Source: Halomonas sp. SpR8 (GTDB lineage: Bacteria; Pseudomonadota; Gammaproteobacteria; Pseudomonadales; Halomonadaceae). Taken from it: a stretch of DNA of 64,000 nt. The stretch covers positions 49,837 through 113,836 of the forward strand of contig NZ_JAUAMC010000012.1 of NCBI RefSeq assembly GCF_031010195.1, read 5' to 3'. The position numbers and the translations under genes were made by a program. Below, in pieces: positions 36,676 through 46,967 of this stretch. The notes under the pieces are model-generated. The model made no database searches. It saw only the letters and a list, made by a program, of their open reading frames with translations, and was not told the origin of the DNA. Position 1 is the stretch's first letter. Each line of letters opens with the position of its first letter.

Positions 36676-37671
36676 TTAACCTCCCACTTCTACGCTAGAG
36701 GAATGGCTGCGCATGGCATTATCCTGACTAGCATGGTTGTTAGTAACATGACCTGATTCGGCAGCGTTTTCATTTTCGCCATCGTGGGAGTCAGCATGAT
36801 CGCCGCCCATATCGTGCTCACCGCCGGTATGGAAGCTTTTCAAAATGCTTTCATACAGTGAGGGCGAAATGGCTGAGAAGTACTCCACCGGATTCGATTC
36901 GCTGGGTTCCGCTAACGCTTCGTACCCTTCGGGATAGGTCAACGTTTGTGGGGCACTGCGTACCGTTTCCACCCAGGCGTCGAAATCGGCGTCGTTGGTC
37001 ACCTTGGCTTCAAACGTCATGCCAGAGAAGCCCGCGCCACTGTAGTTGGTGGAACGACCAGGGTAGCTGCCAGTTTCATCGGCGATGAGATGGACATCGT
37101 TATCCATACCCGCCATAGCATAAATCTGGCTGCCAAGATGGGGGATAAAGAAGGCGTTCATCACTGAGCCAGAACTGACCCGAAAGCGCACCGGCGTATC
37201 CACTGGAAAGGCCACTTCGTTAACACTGGCAATACCCTGTTCGGGATAGATAAACAGCCACTTCCAATCCAGCGCTACCGCCTGTATTTCGATCGGCGCC
37301 ACATCGCTTTCCAGCGGCTTGTGTGGGTCAAGGCTATGGGAGGTCTTCCAGGTCAACAGAGCGAGCACAACGATAATCGCACAGGGCACGATCCACACCA
37401 CTGCTTCAATCACGTTGGAGTGTGCCCAATCAGGCGTGTATTTAGCCAAGCTATTACTACGCCGATAACGCCAGCCAAACAGCAGCGTCATGACAATCAC
37501 AGGAATAACTACAATCAACATTAGGCCAAAGGCGGTCAGGATCAGCGTGCGCTGCTCAGCGCCAATCTGCCCTTTTGGGTCTAGCAGCGCTGAACTACAG
37601 CCTGCTAGAAACAGACACAGCGCAAGGAGCAATAACGTGCCTCGCCTGCGCCAAAGTGAGCGTCGTTGCAT
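36676..37671 (-). CDS. cyoA: Cytochrome bo3 oxidase subunit II
   Basis: Lipoprotein of 331 residues with two helices and a periplasmic cupredoxin domain that has lost the CuA site in this quinol-oxidase type. The lipobox LFLAGC lies at residues 20-25. Conserved stretches are [32 protein letters not shown] (given as its start and end SVNEVA and FIPHLG) and YSGAGFSGM. The C-terminal 60 residues are rich in His and Asp ([20 protein letters not shown]), which could bind metal. First gene of cyoABCDE. Confidence 0.96.
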   Translation of the reverse strand: MQRRSLWRRRGTLLLLALCLFLAGCSSALLDPKGQIGAEQRTLILTAFGLMLIVVIPVIVMTLLFGWRYRRSNSLAKYTPDWAHSNVIEAVVWIVPCAIIVVLALLTWKTSHSLDPHKPLESDVAPIEIQAVALDWKWLFIYPEQGIASVNEVAFPVDTPVRFRVSSGSVMNAFFIPHLGSQIYAMAGMDNDVHLIADETGSYPGRSTNYSGAGFSGMTFEAKVTNDADFDAWVETVRSAPQTLTYPEGYEALAEPSESNPVEYFSAISPSLYESILKSFHTGGEHDMGGDHADSHDGENENAAESGHVTNNHASQDNAMRSHSSSVEVGG

Positions 37672-37781
37672 GGTGTGATCTCGTCAGAGGTTGTTTAAAA
37701 CACTAGCTAGCCATGCTGTCCAGCTATATAGCAGGCTAACCACCACCCCATACTCTTCCCAAAACATGTTCTAAAAATGCT

Positions 37782-37811
37782 CTTGAGAACGCTCTTAATA
37801 ACGTTCTCAAG
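37782..37811 (-). terminator. Hairpin between the deoR-family gene and cyoA
   Basis: CTTGAGAACG and CGTTCTCAAG form a perfect stem; the minus strand continues AGCATTTTTAG. It most likely ends the transcript of the regulator at 37950. It also separates the cyo promoter region. Confidence 0.6.
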
Positions 37812-37949
37812 GTCAGTGCACACGTAACGCTGGGCGTTATTGCTCCGGGAAAAATATGCGCCGCCGAGTGGGAGTTGGCGACGAGCCTCGCTGGCTGAAG
37901 CACTAAACACTTAAGCAGCTAAGACTAAAGTATTTTCCATTGATCGAGA

Positions 37950-38720
37950 TCACGAAAGAAGTGGCGCATTGCCGCACCCCAGGTATTGACTGCTATGCGC
38001 CCCTTCCCCATCGGTGACCACCACATCAAAATTGTCCAGGGCAGCGAAATAGGCCGGGCGCACTACACCAAACTTACTCGCATCTACCACCAATAGGCGC
38101 TGCATAGCGGTGGCAATGGCCGCTTGTTTCGGTGCTACTTCGTGAAAGTGAAAACAGCTAACGCCCCGCTCTAAATCCACCCCTGCAGCGGAGATCAGCG
38201 CTTTGTTAATGCCCAAACGTTCGATGGCGGCAGCCATATTATCGCTGCCAAACGACTGCGAGGCGGGATAAAACAGCCCACCCAATAGCACCAAGCGCAC
38301 ATTGGGGAGTGCCGCGACGGCATTGGCAACGTTAAGCGCATAGGTCACGACCGTCAGCTCATTAAAATGGCTTAATTGACTCAACAGCGGCATCAGCGTT
38401 GAGCCGCAGTCAATAAACAGCGTATCGCCCTCTTCAATAAAGGCGAGTGCCCGCTGACACAGCCGATACTTCGCCTGATAGTGACTAGCCTGCTGCTCAG
38501 TCAGATCATAAATAGGCGTGACCCCGGGGTAATTCGCCATCACTAGACGCCCACCCAGCAAGCTAATGGCGCTGGCCTGAGTCGTTAAATCGCGGCGAAT
38601 AGTCATTTCGGAAACATCGCACAACTCTGCGGCGTCGCGCAGATGAAGAGTGCCGCCACTGGCAAGCGCTTCCTGAAGTTTGGCAAGGCGCTGAGCGCTG
38701 CGGCCATTCATGGTGGGCAT
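37950..38720 (-). CDS. deoR: DeoR-family repressor, likely of the deo genes
   Basis: Regulator of about 256 residues. An N-terminal DeoR helix-turn-helix spans residues 10-55 (LHLRDAAELCDVSEMTIRRDL). The sugar-phosphate-binding DeoRC domain follows, with FIDCGSTLMPL and the GSDNMAAAIERLGINKALISAAG block. It sits divergent to tsx-nupC-deoCABD-cdd, with two operators of E. coli DeoR type between them. That makes it the probable deoxyribose-phosphate-responsive repressor. Start set at ATG 38720 behind GGGGG; ATG 38711 is an alternative. Confidence 0.85.
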   Translation of the reverse strand: MPTMNGRSAQRLAKLQEALASGGTLHLRDAAELCDVSEMTIRRDLTTQASAISLLGGRLVMANYPGVTPIYDLTEQQASHYQAKYRLCQRALAFIEEGDTLFIDCGSTLMPLLSQLSHFNELTVVTYALNVANAVAALPNVRLVLLGGLFYPASQSFGSDNMAAAIERLGINKALISAAGVDLERGVSCFHFHEVAPKQAAIATAMQRLLVVDASKFGVVRPAYFAALDNFDVVVTDGEGAHSSQYLGCGNAPLLS

Positions 38721-38908
38721 CTCTTGGCAACCCCCTCTTGTTGTGATTTCCGCAACAGGCGCATCGGCGTTGCGTCTATTCTCATTTCTATGCTGAGCGA
38801 GCTGCAGCGTAATTTCCACTGTTACGACGGCTATTGGCGCTATTAGTGCCACAGTGATAGCCATATGACATTTAAATAGCGTTGATGTGACAACACTTGC
38901 AAATCAAC

Positions 38909-38944
38909 GTTAGAAAAATAACACTAAATGTTATAATTTTAACA
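38909..38944 (+). promoter_or_regulatory. Two DeoR-type operators and deo promoter
   Basis: Operator B, TGTTATAATTTTAACA at 38929-38944, differs from the known E. coli DeoR palindrome TGTTAGAATTCTAACA at only two or three central bases. A weaker copy, CGTTAGAAAAATAACA at 38909-38924, lies 20 bases away, two helix turns. TATAAT at 38932-38937 inside the first could be the -10 of the plus-strand promoter, as in E. coli deoP1. Confidence 0.8.
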
Positions 38945-39021
38945 TTAACGCCAGCCCGCACAATTACAACCCTCGGATAGCCACACCCAAATGGCTCCGC
39001 GATAACCTTGTTGAGGCTCCT

Positions 39022-39885
39022 ATGACAGTTCGTACACACTCTCACTCTTCTTCTTGCTCCTCGTCTGTTGTCGCGCTTGGCGCTGGCGTAGTGGGTGTTA
39101 TAGCGGCAACGGTCGCTACGCCGCTAATGGCAGATGAGGCTGCTCAGCCGCATCCCCTTGATCGGCTGTGGTCATTCGCTAACGTCTCGGTGAACTACCT
39201 GGATTGGTCGAACGGCACCGAAGCCCGCACCGCGTCTAACGCCGCTAAAGGTGATTTTACGTTTGTTGAAATCGAAGGCGGCGCTGGCTTTAGCTGGGGC
39301 GAGTTTTATGGCTTCTTTGATTTCGAGAACCCCACTAACGATCAGTTCGATGAGTCAAGCGGTGGTAAAGACAACTTCCGCACCGCGGGTAAAGTGACCT
39401 CGCATATTTACCTGGGTGATAGCCCTCTATCGATTTATGCCCACCTGTATGACTTCCGCGATTACGGCTATAACAGCCGCGAGCAGGATCAGATTCTGGG
39501 CCTGGGCTACCGCACCACCTTTGATAACGGCCTCTGGTTCAAGCCCTTTATTGGTGCTGCGCGGGTGCAAAGTAACAGCTACACCGGTATGAACGGCTAT
39601 ATGGCTGGCTGGGTCGCGGGTTATGATTTCACTGCGCTCAACCAGAACTTCAGCGTCACCAACTGGCACGAGCAAACCTTTGGCCGTGACGATGAGTATC
39701 TGGAGCAGAATTACGTGGGCGATACAGCGGGCAGTGTAGGCACCAACGGTGCTCTGAGCCTGTGGTGGCACCCCAGCGACTTGATCACCACCGGCATTCA
39801 GTATCGCTACTCTGAGAATAAGTTGGGCACCCCCAACGATTACCAGAATGCGATGATCTACTCCGTCAAGCTCAACTTACTATAA
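39022..39885 (+). CDS. tsx: Tsx/OmpK-type nucleoside-specific outer-membrane porin
   Basis: Outer-membrane barrel of 287 residues. A long signal region (about residues 1-35, ending LMADEA) is followed by the Tsx-like strands, with FANVSVNYLDWSNG, FGFFDFEN-like YGFFDFENP and the C-terminal YSVKLNLL. Being first in the deo operon supports nucleoside uptake. The signal peptide is unusually Ser-rich (HSSSCSSSVV). ATG 39022 follows TTGAGGCTCC. Confidence 0.88.
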   Translation: MTVRTHSHSSSCSSSVVALGAGVVGVIAATVATPLMADEAAQPHPLDRLWSFANVSVNYLDWSNGTEARTASNAAKGDFTFVEIEGGAGFSWGEFYGFFDFENPTNDQFDESSGGKDNFRTAGKVTSHIYLGDSPLSIYAHLYDFRDYGYNSREQDQILGLGYRTTFDNGLWFKPFIGAARVQSNSYTGMNGYMAGWVAGYDFTALNQNFSVTNWHEQTFGRDDEYLEQNYVGDTAGSVGTNGALSLWWHPSDLITTGIQYRYSENKLGTPNDYQNAMIYSVKLNLL

Positions 39886-39938
39886 TCGCGTGCTAACGAT
39901 AAAAACGTTACTTACGCGCTGACTCGAAGGATCTCCAT

Positions 39939-41222
39939 ATGACACTCCTTATGAGCTTGGTGGGTATGGTCACTCTGGTGGCCATTGCCCTGATCTTCTC
40001 TTACGACCGTAAGTCGATTCGGCTGCGCACCGTGCTAGGTGCTTTTGCAATTCAAGCGGGTATTGGTGCTTTTGTACTTTATGTGCCGTTTGGTCAAGCG
40101 GTGCTGCAGACCATTTCGTCTGGCGTTAGCCAAATATTGGTGTATGCCAATGACGGCATCGGCTTCCTGTTCGGCGGTTTAGCCGATGTGGATAACGTTG
40201 GCTTTGTATTTGCTATCAAAGTGCTTCCGGTAATCATCTTCTTCTCCTCGCTAATCGCCGTGCTCTACTACATTGGCATTATGCAGTGGGTTATTCGCAT
40301 CCTGGGTGGTGCCCTGCAGAAAGCCCTGGGCACCTCGCGGACTGAGTCACTGTCTGCCACGGCGAATATTTTCGTCGGCCAAACCGAAGCGCCGCTGGTG
40401 GTGCGTCCATTTATTGCCCGCATGACGCCTTCACAGCTGTTTGCCGTTATGTGTGGTGGTTTGGCCTCGGTCGCGGGTTCGGTATTGGCGGGTTACGCGG
40501 CGCTGGGGATTCCCATGGAGTACCTGGTGGCAGCCTCCTTTATGGCGGCGCCCGGCGGGTTGCTGTTTGCCAAACTGATCATGCCGGAAACCCAAGACGT
40601 TACCGACAGTGACAGCGTCTCCAAGGTGGAAGAAGAGATTGAGGCCCAGGAAGATAAGCCTGCCAACGTACTCGATGCCGCAGCATCCGGCGCCACCTCC
40701 GGCTTAATGCTCGCCGCCAACGTGGGTGCGATGCTGCTGGCATTTATCGCGCTGATTGCGTTAATCAACGGCATACTCGGCGGTGTTGGCGGCTGGGTGG
40801 GCTTTGACTCGCTGAGCCTGGAACTGATCCTGGGCTGGCTGTTTGCCCCACTTGCCTTCCTGTTGGGTGTACCCTGGGAAGAGGCCACGTTGGCAGGTTC
40901 TTTTATTGGCCAAAAATTAGTGGTCAACGAATTTGTCGCCTATATCAACCTGGCCCCCTACATTGATGGGGAACAGGTGGTGGCTGCCACGGGTCAAATG
41001 ATGACACCGCACACCATGGCGATTCTCTCTTTTGCACTGTGTGGCTTTGCGAACCTTTCTTCCATTGCAATTCTGCTTGGCGGCTTGGGCAGCATCGCCC
41101 CAACTCGTCGCAAAGAGATTGCCCGCTTTGGCGTCAAAGCCGTGTTGGCCGGTACACTGTCCAACTTGATGTCGGCCTCGATTGCTGGCTTCTTCATCGC
41201 CTTAAGTAACGCCACTGCTTAA
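39939..41222 (+). CDS. nupC: Concentrative nucleoside transporter
   Basis: Inner-membrane nucleoside:cation symporter of 427 residues (CNT family). Diagnostic parts are [15 protein letters not shown], the hairpin that binds the nucleoside, and [20 protein letters not shown] near the C-terminus. The N-terminus has three extra helices typical for NupC. ATG 39939 follows AAGGATC. Works with the porin upstream. A terminator-like hairpin lies behind it. Confidence 0.96.
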   Translation: MTLLMSLVGMVTLVAIALIFSYDRKSIRLRTVLGAFAIQAGIGAFVLYVPFGQAVLQTISSGVSQILVYANDGIGFLFGGLADVDNVGFVFAIKVLPVIIFFSSLIAVLYYIGIMQWVIRILGGALQKALGTSRTESLSATANIFVGQTEAPLVVRPFIARMTPSQLFAVMCGGLASVAGSVLAGYAALGIPMEYLVAASFMAAPGGLLFAKLIMPETQDVTDSDSVSKVEEEIEAQEDKPANVLDAAASGATSGLMLAANVGAMLLAFIALIALINGILGGVGGWVGFDSLSLELILGWLFAPLAFLLGVPWEEATLAGSFIGQKLVVNEFVAYINLAPYIDGEQVVAATGQMMTPHTMAILSFALCGFANLSSIAILLGGLGSIAPTRRKEIARFGVKAVLAGTLSNLMSASIAGFFIALSNATA

Positions 41223-41246
41223 CGCAGCGGGTTTTACTGAAGGCGG

Positions 41247-41281
41247 CGGGCGCTGCGGTTTTATCCGCAGTGCCCGTTTTT
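41247..41281 (+). terminator. Intra-operon terminator or attenuator (nupC/deoC)
   Basis: CGGGCGCTGCGG pairs with CCGCAGTGCCCG around TTTTAT with one G-T pair, then TTTTT. It separates tsx-nupC from deoCABD-cdd and should cut part of the transcripts. Confidence 0.75.
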
Positions 41282-41307
41282 ATCATTTACTGATTTGTGA
41301 GAACTCC

Positions 41308-42102
41308 ATGACTGCGACTGCCTCCCCCCATATCGTCCAAGCCGCCCGCCAAGCGCTTACCCTCATGGATCTGACGAGCCTGAACGACAGCGACACTGAC
41401 AGTACCATTGAAGCGCTCTGCCAACAGGTAAAAACGCCCTTTGGCACCCCTGCTGCGGTCTGCGTCTACCCACAGTTTATTGTCACCGCCCAGCGCGCGC
41501 TTACCGCCCATAAACTCGATAACCAAGTTAAAATTGCCACGGTCACCAACTTCCCCAACGGCGGCGATGACATTATGGCCGCCGCCCGTGAAACCCGCGA
41601 TGCAGTTGCCTCCGGCGCTCATGAAGTCGACGTGGTGTTTCCCTATCGCGCGTTGATGGCGGGCGATGAAGAGACTGGCCTTGAACTGGTCGAGATGTGC
41701 AAAGCCGCCTGCGCGGGCCAAGCGCTGCTCAAAGTGATTATTGAGTCCGGCGAGCTGAAAGAGCCTGCGCTGATTAAACGCGCCAGCGAACTCGCCATTG
41801 AAGGCGGTGCGGATTTTATTAAAACATCCACCGGCAAAGTGGCCGTCAACGCCACCCTGGAAGCCGCCGAAATCATGCTCAAGGCGATTAAAGCCAGTGG
41901 CCAGGACGTTGGCTTCAAAGCGGCAGGTGGCGTTAAAACTGCCGAAGATGCGGCCGAGTATCTGTCCCTTGCCAACGACATTATGGGCCCGGGTTGGGCG
42001 ACTCCCGCGCACTTCCGCTTTGGGGCCTCTAGCCTGCTGGGCAATCTAATGGATACGTTGACCGGCAACACCAACGCTGCCACTACAGACGGAGGTTACT
42101 AA
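41308..42102 (+). CDS. deoC: Deoxyribose-phosphate aldolase
   Basis: Cytosolic class I aldolase of 264 residues that splits deoxyribose 5-phosphate to acetaldehyde and glyceraldehyde 3-phosphate. The Schiff-base Lys lies in FIKTSTGK, the second Lys in [11 protein letters not shown], and the proton relay Asp in HEVDVVFPY. The stop overlaps deoA by one base after GGAGG. No upstream ORF is closer than the attenuator. Confidence 0.97.
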   Translation: MTATASPHIVQAARQALTLMDLTSLNDSDTDSTIEALCQQVKTPFGTPAAVCVYPQFIVTAQRALTAHKLDNQVKIATVTNFPNGGDDIMAAARETRDAVASGAHEVDVVFPYRALMAGDEETGLELVEMCKAACAGQALLKVIIESGELKEPALIKRASELAIEGGADFIKTSTGKVAVNATLEAAEIMLKAIKASGQDVGFKAAGGVKTAEDAAEYLSLANDIMGPGWATPAHFRFGASSLLGNLMDTLTGNTNAATTDGGY

Positions 42103-43457
42103 TGGCTGCCAACGCGACTAAACACATCCTGCTCCCCCAGGAGCTGATTCGCCTTAAGCGTGATAATCAGCCGCTGCCCGCGGAAGAGATCAAAGCCTTT
42201 GTCCAGGGCATTGCCGATGACCGTATCAGCGACGCCCAGATTGGCGCCTTCACCATGGCGGTGTTTCTTAACGGTATGAGCCGTGAAGAAGTCGTCGCCC
42301 TGACCACCGCGACCCGCGACTCCGGCCATGTGATGCAGTGGAGTGACCTGAACCTGCCCGGCCCGATTGTCGATAAACACTCCACTGGCGGCGTAGGCGA
42401 TTTGGTCTCACTAGTACTCGGCCCCTGGGTGGCCGCCTGCGGCGCCTTTGTACCGATGATCTCCGGGCGCGGCCTGGGCCACACTGGCGGCACGCTGGAT
42501 AAACTCGAATCGATTCCCGGCTACAACCCCTACCCCGCGCCAGAGCGTTTCCGTCAGGTAGTGAAAAACACCGGTGTGGCGATTATCGGCCAAACCGGCG
42601 ATCTCGCCCCTGCCGACAAGCGCATCTACGGCGTACGTGACGTCACCGCCACCGTAGAGTCTATTCCGCTGATTACCGCCTCTATCCTGGGTAAAAAACT
42701 GGCTTCCGGTCTGGATGCGCTGGTGATGGACGTTAAGGTCGGTAGCGGTGCTTTTATGCCCACCCCGGAAAAATCCCGCGAACTGGCCAAAAGCATCGCT
42801 AATGTGGCAACCCAAGCGGGTACACCCACTACCGCCCTACTCACCGATATGAGCCAGCCGCTGGCGCCCTGCGCCGGCAACGCGGTGGAGATCGTCGAAA
42901 CGCTAGCCCTGCTGCGCGGTGACCGTCCCAACAGCCGCGTAATGCAAGTCACTCGCGAGCTGGCGGTAGAAATGCTGATCGCCGGTAAGCTCGCAGGTTC
43001 TCGTGAAGAAGCACTTACCCAGCTTGAGAAGGCGCTGACCTCTGGCGCAGCGGCTGAGGTATTCGCCCAGATGGTGCGCGAACTAGGTGGCCCCAGCGAC
43101 TTTATGGAGCGCTCTGATCACTACCTGGCCAAAGCCGAGGTGATTAAGCCAGTGTATGCCGAGCAAGCGGGTATTGTGCAACGTATTGATACCCGAGCTG
43201 TAGGTATGAGTGTAGTGGAGCTGGGCGGTGGCCGCCTGCGCAACGATGCCAGCGTTGACCACAGCGTCGGCTTTACCGACATTGTCGAAATCGGCGATAG
43301 TGTCGATAGCCAGCACCCCATCGCCATGGTTCACGCCCGCAGTGACGCCGCCGCCGAGCGTGCCGCAGAACAGCTCCGTGCAGCGCTCACCATTGGCGAA
43401 GCGGCGGCCAGCGCCGACACCCTGCTACAAGACACCTTCCGTGGAGAAACCTTATGA
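42102..43457 (+). CDS. deoA: Thymidine phosphorylase
   Basis: Cytosolic enzyme of 451 residues that phosphorolyses thymidine to thymine and 2-deoxyribose 1-phosphate. The family signature is visible in the glycine-rich [20 protein letters not shown], and the phosphate-binding part in KHSTGGVGD. Length equals E. coli DeoA within a few residues. Coupled to deoC (TAATG) and deoB (ATGA). Confidence 0.97.
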   Translation: MAANATKHILLPQELIRLKRDNQPLPAEEIKAFVQGIADDRISDAQIGAFTMAVFLNGMSREEVVALTTATRDSGHVMQWSDLNLPGPIVDKHSTGGVGDLVSLVLGPWVAACGAFVPMISGRGLGHTGGTLDKLESIPGYNPYPAPERFRQVVKNTGVAIIGQTGDLAPADKRIYGVRDVTATVESIPLITASILGKKLASGLDALVMDVKVGSGAFMPTPEKSRELAKSIANVATQAGTPTTALLTDMSQPLAPCAGNAVEIVETLALLRGDRPNSRVMQVTRELAVEMLIAGKLAGSREEALTQLEKALTSGAAAEVFAQMVRELGGPSDFMERSDHYLAKAEVIKPVYAEQAGIVQRIDTRAVGMSVVELGGGRLRNDASVDHSVGFTDIVEIGDSVDSQHPIAMVHARSDAAAERAAEQLRAALTIGEAAASADTLLQDTFRGETL

Positions 43458-44698
43458 GCCGCGCGATTGTTTTGGTACTGGACTCCTTTGGAATTGGCGC
43501 CGCTCCGGATGCCGCGACCTTCGGCGATGAAGGCTCCGACACGCTGGGCCATATCGCCGCCGCCTGCGCCCGTAATGAGGCCGATAACGCCAATCGTTCT
43601 GGGCCGCTCAAGCTTCCCAATATGGCCAAGCTGGGGCTATTCCACGCCCACCGCGATGCCACCGGCCGCGTGGCCGAAGGCGTTGCGCTAGCGGAAAACC
43701 TGGAAGGCGCCTACGCCCACGGCAAAGAGATCTCCAGTGGCAAAGACACACCTTCCGGCCACTGGGAAATCGCCGGTGTGCCGGTGCGCTTTGACTGGGG
43801 CTACTTTCTGGATAAAACCGACAGCTTCCCCCTTGAGCTGCTCGATGCCATCGTCCAGGAAGCGGATCTAACCGGCGTGATAGGCAACTGCCACGCCTCG
43901 GGTACCGAGATCATCGCCCGCCTGGGTGAAGAGCACATCGCCACCGGTAAACCGATTGTTTACACCTCGGCGGATTCGGTATTTCAGATTGCCGCCCATG
44001 AAGAGCATTTCGGTTTAGAGCGGCTCTATAAGCTGTGCGAAACCGTCCGCGAATTGCTGGAGCCTTACAACATCGGCCGCGTGATCGCGCGTCCGTTTAT
44101 CGGCGAGGACAGCAACACCTTCGCCCGCACTGGCAACCGCCGCGACTACAGCGTTGAGCCACCGGCGCCTACGGTGCTGCAAAAGCTTGCCGATGCCGGT
44201 GGCGAAGTCGTCTCAATTGGTAAAATCGCCGATATCTACGCCCACTGTGGCATTACTCACAAAGTCAAAGCCAGCGGCCACGATGCATTGATGGACGCTA
44301 CGCTCAAAGAGATCGAGCGCACCAGCCAACGTGACGAAGGCGAGCGCGCCATGATAATGACCAACTTTGTCGATTTCGACTCGGTTTACGGCCATCGCCG
44401 CGACGTGCCGGGCTACGCCGCAGCGCTGGAAGAGTTTGATGCCAAGCTGCCAGCACTAATGGAGAAGCTAAGCGAAGACGACCTGCTGATCCTGACGGCC
44501 GATCACGGCTGTGACCCCAGCTGGCACGGCACCGAACACACCCGCGAGTACATCCCGATTCTGGTACACGGCCCCGGCTTTACTCCCGGCTCGCTGGGCG
44601 AGCGCGGCACCTTTGCCGATATCGGCCAAACCCTCGCCGACTTTTTCCTGCTACCGGCCATGGCCGATGGCAAAAGCTTTCTACCCGACGCTGCTTAA
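43454..44698 (+). CDS. deoB: Phosphopentomutase
   Basis: Mn-dependent alkaline-phosphatase-fold enzyme of 414 residues that converts (deoxy)ribose 1-phosphate to the 5-phosphate. Metal ligands are visible: Asp in [12 protein letters not shown], and Asp and His in [19 protein letters not shown]. The phosphorylated Thr lies in KDTPSGHWE. Its ATG overlaps the deoA stop by four bases. Confidence 0.97.
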   Translation: MSRAIVLVLDSFGIGAAPDAATFGDEGSDTLGHIAAACARNEADNANRSGPLKLPNMAKLGLFHAHRDATGRVAEGVALAENLEGAYAHGKEISSGKDTPSGHWEIAGVPVRFDWGYFLDKTDSFPLELLDAIVQEADLTGVIGNCHASGTEIIARLGEEHIATGKPIVYTSADSVFQIAAHEEHFGLERLYKLCETVRELLEPYNIGRVIARPFIGEDSNTFARTGNRRDYSVEPPAPTVLQKLADAGGEVVSIGKIADIYAHCGITHKVKASGHDALMDATLKEIERTSQRDEGERAMIMTNFVDFDSVYGHRRDVPGYAAALEEFDAKLPALMEKLSEDDLLILTADHGCDPSWHGTEHTREYIPILVHGPGFTPGSLGERGTFADIGQTLADFFLLPAMADGKSFLPDAA

Positions 44699-44727
44699 AG
44701 GCTAGCGCCGCTTAAAGGAGATTTTTG

Positions 44728-45453
44728 ATGGCAACCCCACATATTAACGCTGCTCCCGGTGATTTCGCCGATACTGTACTGATGCCCGGCGACCCGCTAC
44801 GCGCAAAATACATCGCCGATACCTATCTGGAGAACGTTCGCCAGGTCAACGATGTACGCAATATGTTCGGCTACACCGGCACCTATAAAGGCCGCGAGAT
44901 TTCCGTGATGGGCCACGGCATGGGCATTCCATCGGTCTCCATCTACGCCAAAGAGCTGATCACCGACTACGGCGTTAAATCGCTAATTCGCGTAGGCTCC
45001 TGCGGCGCGGTACGCGATGACGTCAATGTCCGCGATGTGGTCATCGGCATGGGCGCCAGCACCGACTCCAAGGTCAACCGTATGCGTTTTAACGACCACG
45101 ACTTCGCCGCCATTGCGGATTTTGAGCTAACCCAGCACGCCGTTGCCGCCGCCAAGGCCAAGAACGTACAAGTGAAAGTTGGCAATATCTTCTCAGCGGA
45201 CTTGTTCTACAACCCGCAAACCGAGATGGCCGAAATGCTCAAGCGCTACGGCATTGTCGGCGTCGAGATGGAAGCCGCTGGCCTATACGGCGTCGCCGCC
45301 GAGTTTGGCGCCCGCGCCATGACCATCTGCACCGTGTCGGATCACATCCTGAAAGGCGACTCGCTCTCAAGCGCCGATCGTCAAACCACCTTTGACGACA
45401 TGATGCTCATCGCACTGGACACCGTATTGCGTGACGATGCAGCCCGCGCTTAA
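44728..45453 (+). CDS. deoD: Purine nucleoside phosphorylase, DeoD type
   Basis: Hexameric phosphorylase of 241 residues acting on purine (deoxy)nucleosides. The N-terminal phosphate loop [27 protein letters not shown], and the catalytic Asp near SDHILKGD are evident. ATG 44728 is seven bases after GGAG; the TTG three bases upstream is not needed. Downstream of deoB with 29 bases between. Confidence 0.97.
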   Translation: MATPHINAAPGDFADTVLMPGDPLRAKYIADTYLENVRQVNDVRNMFGYTGTYKGREISVMGHGMGIPSVSIYAKELITDYGVKSLIRVGSCGAVRDDVNVRDVVIGMGASTDSKVNRMRFNDHDFAAIADFELTQHAVAAAKAKNVQVKVGNIFSADLFYNPQTEMAEMLKRYGIVGVEMEAAGLYGVAAEFGARAMTICTVSDHILKGDSLSSADRQTTFDDMMLIALDTVLRDDAARA

Positions 45454-45473
45454 GAGGCTTAAGAGGAAGTGTG

Positions 45474-45893
45474 ATGAGTCAACAAACGGATGAAGTGTCA
45501 GCAGAGATTGTTGAGACGTTGTTAAGCGCTCGGGCCAACGCCTATGTGCCCTACTCGGCACACCCGGTGGCCTCAGTGATGGTAAGCCCGGATGGACAGC
45601 AGTTTGCGGGCACTAACGTGGAAGTAGCGCACTACAAAGGCCTGTGCGCTGAAGCCTCGGCCATCTCCGCGATGATCACCGCTGGACAGCGTCAGTTGGC
45701 CACCGTCTACGTCATGGGCCCAGGCGATCACCTCTGCACTCCCTGTGGCGACTGCCGCCAGCGCATTCGCGAGTTCGCCACGCCCGAGACACAGATCAAG
45801 GTGCTCTCCGGCAGCGGCGAACTGCTTAAAACCTACACCATGGAAGCCCTACTACCCGACGCCTTCGGCCCGGAGCAACTGCCACCGCGTTAA
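45474..45893 (+). CDS. cdd: Cytidine deaminase
   Basis: Small tetrameric-type zinc enzyme of 139 residues that deaminates (deoxy)cytidine to (deoxy)uridine. Zinc ligands are in GLCAEASA (Cys and catalytic Glu) and TPCGDCRQRIREF (PCxxC). ATG 45474 follows AGAGGA; GTG 45471 is an alternative. It completes the nucleoside operon. The next gene on the minus strand starts its stop at the very next base. Confidence 0.93.
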   Translation: MSQQTDEVSAEIVETLLSARANAYVPYSAHPVASVMVSPDGQQFAGTNVEVAHYKGLCAEASAISAMITAGQRQLATVYVMGPGDHLCTPCGDCRQRIREFATPETQIKVLSGSGELLKTYTMEALLPDAFGPEQLPPR

Positions 45894-46883
45894 CTACCCA
45901 GTTTCGCGCACCACCAGCGCCACCGGCAGCGATACGTGCCGGGGCGCTGCTCCCGCCCTCGCTTCTGCCAGTAATGCCATGCTCGTTGCGGCAATCTCGG
46001 CAATATCCTGACGCACCGTGGTTAGTCCCGTGGCGAGAGTGGGCAGGTCATCAAAACCGGTGACTGCCACTTGGCCCGGCACCTCAATCCCGCGATCTTC
46101 TAGCGCGGCCACACAGCCCAGCGCTAGCTCGTCGGTGGCACATACCAATGCATCAAACGGCAGTGTTTGAGCGCCCGTCTTGTCCAAGTAACTGTTCAGA
46201 TAGCGATAGCTATTTAGGGAATCCGATGCAAAGCGGTGCGGCAAGCTGATCAACTGCTCATTGAGCCCCGCCTCGGCTAACGCCTGACGGTAGCCCACCA
46301 AACGGCTATGGGGGCGCGGAACCTCTAGCTCACCGCCCATAAAGGCTAGCCGCTGGCGCCCATGACCAATTAGATAAGCGGTAATTTCATACAGCCCCTG
46401 TCGATCATCTGGTGCGACGGAAAATCCCTCCCCGGCGTCGCCAATGCGCACAAAGGGAATCGCCGCAGCCTTGAGCAGTGCGGGGCGTTCATCATCCTGC
46501 GCTTCCCCGAGTAAGATGGCGGCTCCAGCACGCTCGGGCAGCTCAGCGGTCTGCTGGTGATTAAAAAACACTGGCACCATCCCCTGTTGATGAAGCGCCA
46601 CCGTAAGGTGCTGGTAGAGCAAGATATAGTAAGGTCGCAGCTCAATATCCTGACGACCAAGGGAGATACCCACCACCGCCGATTTGCCACTGATTAACTG
46701 ACGAGCAGCGGCGCTGGGCTGGTAGGCTACCTCCCGGCTAATCGCCAAAATCTTTTCACGTAGGGCGGCGCTGATCCCCGGCTTACCATTCAGCGCCCGG
46801 CTCACCGAGGCAATTGATACCTCAGCGCGCCGGGCGATTTCACGAATAGTGGCGGTTTGCGCGCTCGGTTTATTCTGTTTCAT
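45894..46883 (-). CDS. LacI family repressor of the thu-like cluster
   Basis: Regulator of 329 residues with the LacI helix-turn-helix ATIREIARRAEVSIASVSRAL, the hinge helix RQLISGKSAVV and a periplasmic-binding-type effector domain. It is the last gene on the minus strand behind thuA, thuB and the binding protein. Two LacI-type palindromes before thuA are its likely target. The ligand is probably the sugar or a derivative. It lies directly against cdd with no spacer. Confidence 0.9.
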   Translation of the reverse strand: MKQNKPSAQTATIREIARRAEVSIASVSRALNGKPGISAALREKILAISREVAYQPSAAARQLISGKSAVVGISLGRQDIELRPYYILLYQHLTVALHQQGMVPVFFNHQQTAELPERAGAAILLGEAQDDERPALLKAAAIPFVRIGDAGEGFSVAPDDRQGLYEITAYLIGHGRQRLAFMGGELEVPRPHSRLVGYRQALAEAGLNEQLISLPHRFASDSLNSYRYLNSYLDKTGAQTLPFDALVCATDELALGCVAALEDRGIEVPGQVAVTGFDDLPTLATGLTTVRQDIAEIAATSMALLAEARAGAAPRHVSLPVALVVRETG

Positions 46884-46967
46884 GCTATGCCTCAGCCAGT
46901 CGGGCTCTGATTGTACAAAAAACGGAGCCGAAAATCGCTGAACGCACAGCCTGTGGAGATACCCGCG

